In this document: positions 55,763-64,000 of the stretch, one piece after another
Layout: the number at the start of each line of letters is the position of its first letter
Numbering within the stretch: position 1 is the stretch's first letter
Assembly: GCA_024760905.1 (NCBI GenBank)
Contig: CM045746.1
Location: 12,052,966-12,116,965, forward strand
Direction of reading: 5' to 3'
DNA length: 64,000 nucleotides
DNA from: Plotosus lineatus
Taxonomy: Eukaryota > Chordata > Actinopteri > Siluriformes > Plotosidae
Made by a program: the position numbers and the translations under genes
The notes under the pieces: generated by a model
Databases searched by the model: none
Told to the model about the DNA's origin: nothing
Seen by the model: only the letters and a program-made list of their open reading frames with translations

Positions 55763-56119
55763 GATGAAATCATGTTAAACTTTAAAAGTAAATCAGATAA
55801 GATCTTATTAAAAGTACAATTTCCTTCGTGTGTTAATAATTACACAGTCTACACACTGGATTAATTTATTTCTGTGTGCAGGATCTGAGGCAGATAGCTT
55901 CGGTTTTAACGATTTTATACGGTTCTTTGAAAACTGAGTCTCAGAATGATTTCATCGATACACAAGTTAACGTGTACATGTATATAATTTTGATATAATT
56001 TTGTTTGGTCATGCTGTTTATTGACAGATATGTGTTTTGTCAAAAGGCTGAGCTTAAAATCATTTCCTGTGCATTAGGAAACTACTGTATATATATATAT
56101 ATATATATAAATGTACTAC

Positions 56120-59100
56120 TTCTTCTTCTTCTTTTCCTTTCGGCTTTTCCCTTCAGGGGTCGCCACAGCGAATCATCTGCCTCCATCTCACCCTATCCTT
56201 TGCATCTTCTTCTCCTACACCAACTACTTCATGTCCTCCTTCACTACATCCATGAATCGTCTCTTTGGTCTTCCTCTAGGCCTTCTGCCTGGTAGTTCCA
56301 GCATCAGCATCCTATTCCCAATATACTCACTATCCTTCCTCTGTACATGTCCAAACCATCTCAATCTAGCCTCTCTGACTTTGTCTCCAAAACATCTTAC
56401 ATGTGCTGTCCCTCTGATGTGCTCATTCCTAATCCTATCCATCCTCGTTACTCCCAAAGAGAACCTCAACATTTTCATCTCTGCTACCTCCAGCTCTGCC
56501 TCCTGTCTTTTCCCCAGGGCCACTGTTTATAAACCATACAACATCGTTGGCCTCAACACCGTCTTGTACACTTTTCCTTTCATTCTTGCCGATGCCCTCC
56601 TATCACACATCACACCGGACACTTTTCTCCAACCATTCCAACCTGCCTGCACACGCTTCTCCACCTCTTTTCCACACTCTCCATTGCTCTGCATTGTTGA
56701 GCCTAAGTACTTAAAATCCTCCACCTTTCTAATCTCTGCTCCCTGTAACCTCACCGTTTCTCTTGGGTCCTTGTCATTCATGCACATGTATTCTGTCTTA
56801 CTGAGGCTAATCTTCATTCCCCTCCTTTCCAGGGCATACCTCCACCTCTCTAGATTTTCCTGCACATGTTCTCTGGTCTCACTACAGATCACAATGTCAT
56901 CTGCAAACATCATAGTCCATGGGGAATCTTGTCTAACCTTGTCTGTCAGCCTGTCCATCACCATAGCAAACAAGAAGGGGCTGAGAGCTGACCCTTGATG
57001 CAGTCCCACCTCCACCTTGAACTCTTCTGTCACACCAACAGCACACCTCACCACTCTCTTACATTTCTCATACATGTCCTGCACCACTCTAACATACTTC
57101 TCTGCCACTCCAGACTTCCTCATGCAATACCACGGTTCTTCTCTCGGCACCATGTCATATGCTTTCTCCAGATCCACAAAGGCACAATGCAGCTCCTTCT
57201 GACCTTCTCTGTACTTCTCCATTAACATCCTCAAGGCAAACACTGCATCTGTGGTGCTCTTTCTTGGCATGAAACCAAACTGTTATTCACAAATGCTGAC
57301 CTCTGCCCTTAGTCTAGCTTCCACAATTCTTTCCCATAACTTCATTGTATGGCTCATCAACTTTATCCCTCTGTAGTTGCCACAACTCTGCACATCTCCC
57401 TTGTTCTTAAAAATGGGCACCAGCACACTTCTCCTCCATTCCTCTGGCATCCTCTCACTCTCGGAGACCTTGTTAAATGTTCTTGTCAGAAAATCTACTG
57501 CTACCTCTCCTAGACACTTCCATACCTCCACCAGTATGTCATCAGGACCAACTGCCTTTCCATTCTTCATCCTCTTCAATGCCCTCCTCACTTCACCCTT
57601 ACTAATCTTTGCTACTTCCTGGTCCTCAACAGTCACCTCTTCTACTCTTTTCTCTCTCTCATTTTCCTCATTCATCAGCTCTTCAAAGTACTCTTTCCAT
57701 CTTCCCAGCACACTTCTGTCATCAGTCAATACATTTCCCTCTCTGTCCTTTACCAATCTAACTTGCTGCACGTCCTTCCGATCTCTATTTCTCTGCTGTG
57801 CCAACCTGTATAAATCATTTTCTCCCTCTTTACTTTCCAACCGAGCATACAAGTCATCATACGCCCTCTGTTTGGCCTTTGACACCGCTACCTTTGCCTT
57901 ACGCTGTGTCTCCCTGTACTCCTGTTTACTCTCTTCGGTTTTCTCAATGTCCCACTTCTTCTTAGCTAACCTCTTCCTTTGTACACACTCCTGCACTTCC
58001 CCATTCCACCGCCAAGTCTCCTTATCTACTTTCCTTCCAGAGGACACAATAAGTACTCTCCTACCGGTCTCCCTGATCATATTGGCTGTGGTTGTCCAGT
58101 CATCTGGAAGCGCTTCCTGACCACCCAAAGCCTGTTTCAACTCCTCCTTGAAGACAACCCGACACTCTTCCTTTTTCAGCTTCCACCACTTTGTCTTCTG
58201 CTCTGCCTTTGCCTTCTTCACCTTCTTCACCATCAGCATCATCCTGCACACCACCATCCTATGCTGTTTGGCAACGCTCTCACCCGCTACTACTTTGCAG
58301 TCACTGACTTCCTTTAAATTACATCGCCTGCACAAGATGTAGTCTACCTGTGTGCTCCTACCTCCACTTTTATAAGTCATCCTATGCTCCTCTCTCTTCT
58401 GGAAGAAAGTATTCACCACAGCCATTTCCATCCTTTTTGCAAAATCTACCAACATCTGTCCTTCTGCGTTCCTGCCCTGGATACCAAATCGACCCATCAC
58501 TTCCTCGTCCCCTCTGTTTCCTGCACCAACATGTCCATTGAAGTCTGCCCCAAATGACCACTCTTTCACCTCTGGGGGTACTCTGTATCACTTCATCTAA
58601 CCCCCGCCAGAATCTCTCCTTCTCTTCTCGCTCACATCCTGTCTGTGGGGCATAAGCACTAACAACATTGAACATCACACCTTCAATTTCTAACTTGAGA
58701 CTCATCACTCTGTCTGACACTCTTTTCACTTCTAGAACATTCCTGACAAACTCCTCCTTCAAGATGACTCTGACTCCATTTCTCTTCCCGTCCACACCAT
58801 GATAAAACAGCTTAAACCCTGCTCCTATGCTTCTAGCCTTGCTACCTTTCCACCTGGTCTCCTGAACACACAGTATGTCCACCTTCCTCCTCTGCATCAT
58901 GTCAGCCAGCTCTCTACCTTTTCCTGCCATAGTTCCAACGTTCAAAGTCCCTACTTTCAGTCCTAGACTCATGCCTTTCCTCTTCTCTCTCTGGCAACGG
59001 ACACGCCTCCCGCCTCTCCTTCTTCGACGTCTTTGACCAACAGTAGTCCAATTTCCATCAGCACCCTGCTGGTTGACAGCACTGATGGCGGTCATTGTTA

Positions 59101-59238
59101 ACCCGGGCCTCGACCGATCCGGTATGTCATTCTTTCTTGTGATTCGCATAGTTTATTTGGCATTTGTTTTACGCCGGATGCCCTTCCTGACGCAACCCTC
59201 TGCATTTATCCGGGCTTGGGATCCGGGCTGCATTATAT
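56120..59238 (-). mobile_element. RTE-clade LINE, near full length, second copy
   Basis: Flanked by AATGTACTAC (56110-56119 and 59239-59248). The minus-strand endonuclease region 59149-58382 has LNVGTMAGKGRELADMM and VQETRWKGSKARSIGAGF. A frame change near 58560 separates it from a 428-codon frame (58569-57283). That frame holds the linker and the first reverse transcriptase motifs and closes at TAA 57283-57285. The frame 57270-56527 has [18 protein letters not shown] and an intact FADD (56896-56907) and stops at TAA 56527-56529. The C-terminal part follows at 56523-56224. Three point-like breaks in 3 kb suggest a fairly young dead copy. Confidence 0.92.
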
Positions 59239-59894
59239 AATGTACTACAGTTAGTATAATTTGAACACAAGCACCTGAAATACTGAAAGAAATTAGGTTT
59301 AAAGTCATACTCCTCCATGTAAAAGTGGCCCATTCCCTTCCCAGATATATTAAATAAACATGAAATACAGTGTTATCGATTGGAAATAAGATAGAATCGG
59401 ACACAACATCTATCCAAAACATTTGCTTCCTCCTGTATAGAGTATCAATGACCTCCTACACTCGGTGCCATGATATAAGTAAACCATCTCTTTTTTCTCT
59501 CTCTTAAAATTATATGCCTTTTACAGTTTGTTAACATTTCATCCCAGATTTTTCCAGTTTCTACAAATCAGTGTTGCACTGCCAAGATAGCACTGTTACG
59601 ACCCGGTCTCGTTCAAGCTGTAACATACGGATCAATCAAAGAAATCACGACCGCGGTTTTGTTGCATTTTTATTTATTTATGTTTTTAGTGGTCACTTCT
59701 TCAGAAGCCGGCCAAAATAATCCAAAATGATAAACAAACCCCATTTAACTTTACACAATCGATCATATTTCCCTACGACATAAAGTAAATAAATAAATAA
59801 AAACTAAGAAGCGCATCAACGTTCCTCACTCTCTTGTTAACCTAAAACTAGGAGAAAAGGAAAGGAAAATAAATAGCACATGATTCCTACTAAC

Positions 59895-60320
59895 CACAGT
59901 GCTATTACACTCACACATAGGGGCAATGTGGAACATCCATTTAGTTGATTGTGCCTGTCTTTGGACTGTGGGAGAAGACCGAAGCATTTGGGGGAAGCCC
60001 ATGCATGAGGAGAACATGCCCTCCATACAGAAACACCTGGGCCTACAACTCAAACCCAAATCTTTTTGCTATGAGGCCAATGTATGCATAGTTTAGAGGG
60101 TAGGGTACACTCACATTCACACTCACTCTCATAGCTAGGGATGATTTGGAACAGCCAATCAGCCTACTGTGAAAGTTTTTAGACTGTGAGTACCCGGAGG
60201 AAACCCATACAAGCACACGGAGAACATGCAAACTCCACACAGAAATGCCTGAGCTTGGGAATCAAACCCTGGGCTTCTTGTTTTGAGACAGGCATGCTAA
60301 CTACTACACCACGCACCCGA
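59895..60320 (-). repeat. Two SINE family B copies in tandem, minus strand
   Basis: 59895-60090 and 60100-60320 each carry the reversed block 'ttggactgtgggag'-like, 'aacatgc', 'ccacacagaaa'-like and a head. The second ends 'gctaactactacaccac'. Confidence 0.75.
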
Positions 60321-60417
60321 CCACACACACCAAGCCCAACGACACGAACACAAGGATTATTAGCTGTTCTTGGTTGTTCCGAGATGTACAGTTAAGTGTG
60401 AATGGTTGTGTCTTACC

Positions 60418-60665
60418 GGTGCATTAGTGGCGCAGTGGTAGGGTGCTGGATCACTGATTCCAAGGTCAGAGTTCAAGCTTCACTATCAGTAGGTTGTCAC
60501 TGTCACCGCTGTCCGCCAAGTGCAGCTAACTGGGTTATCAAAGGCCGGCCGTGTCTCTCACTGTCTATGGTGAGAGGCATGTTAAAGAAGCGTTGCTGAC
60601 TTTTAGTCAAAAGTAGGCTGCACAGCCATTAGTGTGTTTCTACACTGTGATTACCTAGCGTGTAG
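60418..60665 (+). repeat. SINE family A, split by a MITE
   Basis: Head 'ggcgcagtggtagggtgctg', box B-like 'cagagttcaagcttc', body, then the copy breaks off at 'gtgtagggtgtg'. Its tail appears to resume at 61245 ('cagggtgtactctgcccttg' to 'ttaagcagttcagaaaatga'). Confidence 0.75.
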
Positions 60666-60666
60666 G

Positions 60667-60667
<1 letters not shown>

Positions 60668-60719
<52 letters not shown>

Positions 60720-61199
60720 GTGTTTCCCTGAAAATAAGACCTAACCATAAAATAAGACCTAGCGTGATTTTACAAGATGATTTTAATATAGGCCCTCCCC
60801 TTAAAATAAGCCCTAGTTGAGAGCGGCAGCAATTCATTGGCCTGCTACTCACTCAATCTAGGGCTCTAGGTGAAAGCGCTGACTCTCTATTAGGCAGCTT
60901 TACCTAGGGTACGCCTCAAAGCATCAATCCTTGCGTGTTGAGGCTCAGTCGATGACGGCAGCAACTGCTTTAAGACGAGGACAAACACTTGCGCCCATAA
61001 AAATTGCTAAAATCGCCGATATTAAAATATTTAAAAAAATAAAGAAATATAACGAAATAAGAATATATAAAGACAAAGATATATTATAAGACATGTAATA
61101 GAAAAAAATGTAAAATACATCATCACCTAAAAATAAGCCCTAGTATCATATTTTGGTAGGAAAATTAATATAAGCCCTGTCTTATTTTCGGGGAAACAC

Positions 61200-61240
<41 letters not shown>
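60668..61240. mobile_element. MITE with CCGTGTTTCCCTGAAAATAA ends between TA arrays
   Basis: The left end 'ccgtgtttccctgaaaataa' (60718) and the inverted right end 'ttattttcggggaaacacgg' (61182-61201) form a clear terminal inverted repeat. (TA)n runs stand on both sides (60668-60716, 61202-61238). The interior repeats 'aaaataagccctag'. I have seen near-identical ends in other vertebrates; the superfamily is uncertain. Confidence 0.8.
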
Positions 61241-61242
<2 letters not shown>

Positions 61243-61508
61243 ACACTCCAGGGTGTACTCTGCCCTTGCTCAGAGTCTGCTAAGATGGATGCCCGCTACC
61301 CTAATTTGGATTAAGCAGTTCAGAAAATGAATAGTTGTGTCTCAGCCCTGTATGAAGTGATCTGTACAGCATGGACCCCATACACATTACGTCTCGGTGT
61401 ACAGTACAATATGCTTTCTTTAACAGGACAGAGACATTAAGTCTCTGTTGTTGATAGTATTTGTGTTGTAAGCATGCATGTGTGTATATGCTGTCTGTGT
61501 ACAGTGTT

Positions 61509-61862
61509 ATGGAGTTCCCATTCTCAGGCTTTGAGCTGTTCTTCATCATTTTAGCCTTCACCGTGTTCTGTGTCCTCGGCCTGGCTACTGTCTACACACG
61601 CAGTGAGCACTCAGACAACCAAGGTACTTGTGTTTAAACATTACTAACACAATAAAGCTTATGTGTACATACACATGCTGTCTATATAATATGCACACAG
61701 TTATTCTTTTGTACTTCATTCTGTTAATTATTTGCTTTCTTCTGTGCATCTCTTACAGATGAAATTACTTTGACAGAGCTGAACCAGCCTCATCGTAAGA
61801 GCCAGCGAAAAAGAAAACAGGAACTTCAACCATCAAAAAAAATGATCATGGAGATTTCATAA
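61509..61862 (+). CDS. smim31: Small integral membrane protein 31-like gene
   Basis: Two exons, 61509-61623 and 61759-61862, join (phase 1, gtactt donor, 'catctcttacag' acceptor) to a 72-residue protein. MEFPFSGFEL leads into one membrane span (FFIILAFTVFCVLGLATVY, residues 11-29), then an acidic-polar stretch (TRSEHSDNQDEITLTELNQP) and a basic tail (HRKSQRKRKQELQPSKK). Human SMIM31, as I remember it, is of similar size with M-E-L-P-F-like start, one span and a charged tail, and lies beside MARCHF1. The function is unknown to me; by layout it is probably a single-pass protein with its basic tail in the cytoplasm. Introns and both splice sites are clean. Confidence 0.75.
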
Positions 61863-61960
61863 ACACTTCCAGAAACTTCTGACTCCTCGGAATTTAAGGA
61901 GCCAAAGAGTGACATGGTTGCTGAATTAATTTGACTTTAAATGTTACTGCTATGGTTAGG

Positions 61961-62055
61961 AATAAAAAATGATGGTGTCCTGTGGTCAGAAAGTAAACAC
62001 TGGTAAATGGCTACAAAATGATACCAAGGGTGTCCAGGTAGTTTTGTGCAATAAA
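61961..62055 (+). terminator. smim31: smim31-like polyadenylation signals
   Basis: AATAAA at 61961-61966 and again at 62050-62055, 98 and 187 bases past the stop codon. Confidence 0.65.
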
Positions 62056-62984
62056 GCTGCTGCTACTACACAACGGATACACTCATTCAACACAACACCA
62101 CACACTTTATTAAGTTGTTACAGTGTTCCATCACCCCGGTAACCTCAGCAAAATGGTGGTCTGCGCTCTCTGATAGATGGGGAAATAGCCAAGAGGTCAA
62201 GAAAATAATCATTTGTATAAAAGCAGAAGTTAGGAATAAATAAAAATAAAAGTTTGAGAAATGTTAATTAATTAAGTGTTAATTATATCCCATCAGGGTC
62301 ATCTCAGAGTGACCAGGCGTTACAGTATCGTACTATATTTTAAATACAGCTAAAACCATATAATGTTGTGAGATCCAAACGATGGTTTGTGTAAGTGACA
62401 CATTTTACGAGTTACTGTAATGCGGGGGGATTCGCATATGACCCTGGGGAACATGCTTTTCTTGAATTGTGTACGAAAATTAAGTGTAATTGCACCTCCG
62501 CTCCTCTAGTTGGCAGTGGCTCTCTCATTGTCGCGCTATGGTGTAGCGGTTTTTCGAACGAGCAAACAATATGAAGTGCAGTATACAACATGGAAAAATT
62601 TCGAACAGGAACGAAGAGAAAGGTGGAGAGAGACTAAAATATTAAGCCATAAATAAGTTGAATGAGTTTAAATAAGGATGTGTATTTTTTTTTTCAGGCA
62701 CATTGGTGCACTTTAAATCTTTTCTATTACAGATTAAAAAACAATGTTAATGAAGTTTTTCTTTATTGTAAATTGAACTATATTTCTTTATTTTTTGTTT
62801 TTAATGTAAATAAAGATACAATGTTGTGCAGAGGTGTACTAATAACAAATTTATAGAAAATAGTACTATTTATAGTTGTGCGGGGCGGTGGGGGGAGAAT
62901 GAAATTCCTGGGGGAGGGGGTCGCCACAGAACGCTGGTTTAGGGTGCAGTAACTTGTCACTCATTCTCCAAACCTCGTAATCTT

Positions 62985-63350
62985 ACTAGAGTCGCGGAGA
63001 TCCGAGAGCTTATTTCAGACACTGGTTAAAGGTTGGGTACACCCTGAACAGCTCAACAGGCCATCACAGGACCAACACACTCAAATTTTCACATGAGGGG
63101 ACATTTGACTGTTAATTAGCCTAGTGTGCATGTCTTTGGACTTTGGGAGGAAACCAAAATACTGTATCTGGATAAAACCCAAACACAGAAATGGCCTCGA
63201 TCCCAGGACCATCTATTGAGGTGGACATCCTAGAAAGAAACCCAGAGGAAACCCATGCAAACTTCACACAAAGATACCCAAGCTGGGACTCCACCCTAGA
63301 ACCTTATTGCCTTAGACTAGATGTGCTAACCAATTCGACATCATACCACC
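62985..63350 (-). repeat. SINE family B, minus strand
   Basis: Decayed copies with 'gggtacaccctgaacagctc', 'ttggactttgggaggaaacc' and 'gatgtgctaaccaattcgac'. Confidence 0.65.
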
Positions 63351-63629
63351 CAGGTTTAATAATGAGTATAAAATTAATTTGGAACAAAACGCCTATTATG
63401 ATAATTACATATGAAACTATTTTATTTTAATTTGATTGGTCCGAATGCAATAATACAGAGGCTTGGCCCAGTGTCATATGACAGCCAAGTAAAAAAAATA
63501 AATAAAAATACTATATAAATATCTGTCATGTGATAGCATATGACAGACTGCATGGCGTAAGGATGGATTACTGCCTCAGGAATAACAAAATAAAACATTG
63601 TTTGGTCTTGTACTAGAGTCCTCTGTTGG

Positions 63630-63700
63630 GCTTTTTAAACCCGAGCCTAGTGGCTCATCAGGCCAGTGCTTATTCCAGGTTTCCACTAGTGTCCTCAGCC
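63630..63700 (-). repeat. SINE family C, 3' fragment
   Basis: 'aacccgagcctagtggctca' and 'tgcttattccaggtttcc' match the reversed end of family C. Confidence 0.7.
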
Positions 63701-63884
63701 ATGTTATAGTCCCGTTACAAGGAAACTATGGACATTTTTTGTTCCTCTCATTTTATCTACACTCATTTTATGAAGGAGATTCTTGATTTTTTTAAATCTA
63801 TGATGTATTTATTTCTATTTGAATGTGACATCACTAAATTAATACTGTGAGTATACTTCCATCTGCTGTCCAGTGCTAAATTAG

Positions 63885-64000
63885 GTAAGGTAGCACACAT
63901 CCTGTGATGGGCCTGGCGAGCTGTCCAGGGTGGATTCTGCCATCGCCCAGAGTCGGCTGAGATGGGTGTCAGCCTCCCCACAACCCTGATTAGGATTAAG
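63885..64000 (+). repeat. SINE family A type 1 tail fragment, cut by the window edge
   Basis: 'ggcgagctgtccagggtgga', 'gtcggctgagatgggtgtca' and 'ccctgattaggattaag'. Confidence 0.78.

Noticed and set aside
55879..55960. Possible exon on the plus strand (DLRQIASVLTILYGSLKTES) after a 'tttctgtgtgcag' acceptor
   Set aside because: The acceptor is good, but the downstream donor (gttaac) is weak, the opposite strand is equally open, and no neighbour exon joins in phase.

Overview
The window looks like nuclear DNA from a vertebrate, most probably a ray-finned (teleost) fish. It carries intron-containing vertebrate genes, long (GT)n and (TA)n microsatellites, Tc1/mariner and pogo/Tigger-type DNA transposons, RTE-clade LINEs, and several tRNA-derived SINE families whose style I associate with fish genomes. 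The species cannot be read from the sequence.

Genes in order. (1) med28 (+), Mediator subunit 28, has four coding exons between 3034 and 8045. (2) tma16 (+), a translation machinery-associated protein, has six clear coding exons from 12100 to 25084 and a probable start-codon exon at 11987-11989. (3) A membrane-bound RING-CH ubiquitin ligase of the MARCHF1/8 type (-) has six coding exons from 41648 down to 29297. (4) A first exon of a small single-pass membrane protein (+) lies at 47318-47429. (5) A C-terminal exon of a gene I do not recognise (-) lies at 55123-55515. (6) A complete two-exon small membrane protein gene (+), 61509-61862, resembles SMIM31 and is a paralogue of item 4. From memory, TMA16, MARCHF1 and SMIM31 are neighbours on human 4q32, so this looks like a conserved block; I could not check this. 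tma16 and marchf1 converge, and marchf1 and the first smim31-like gene diverge. There is no sign that these genes share a pathway.

Most of the rest is repeats. RTE-type LINEs occur as two near-full-length broken copies (48383-51532 and 56120-59238), two 5'-truncated copies and one internally deleted copy. At least seven families of TA-flanked elements have pogo/Tigger-like ends, and several are nested in each other. Two Tc1-like elements have broken transposases. Short hAT-like elements keep perfect 8-bp target duplications. SINEs fall into three families here called A, B and C. Family A occurs with two different 3' tails, one of which matches the 3' end of the RTE LINE in this window.

No prokaryotic-type system, CRISPR array, rRNA gene or intact tRNA gene was seen. 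The observations most worth following are the smim31-like pair, the unrecognised exon at 55 kb, the SINE with exchanged tails, the probable GC-AG intron that splits the tma16 start codon from its coding sequence, and an element at 42.2-42.6 kb whose ends are arrays of 15-bp units.
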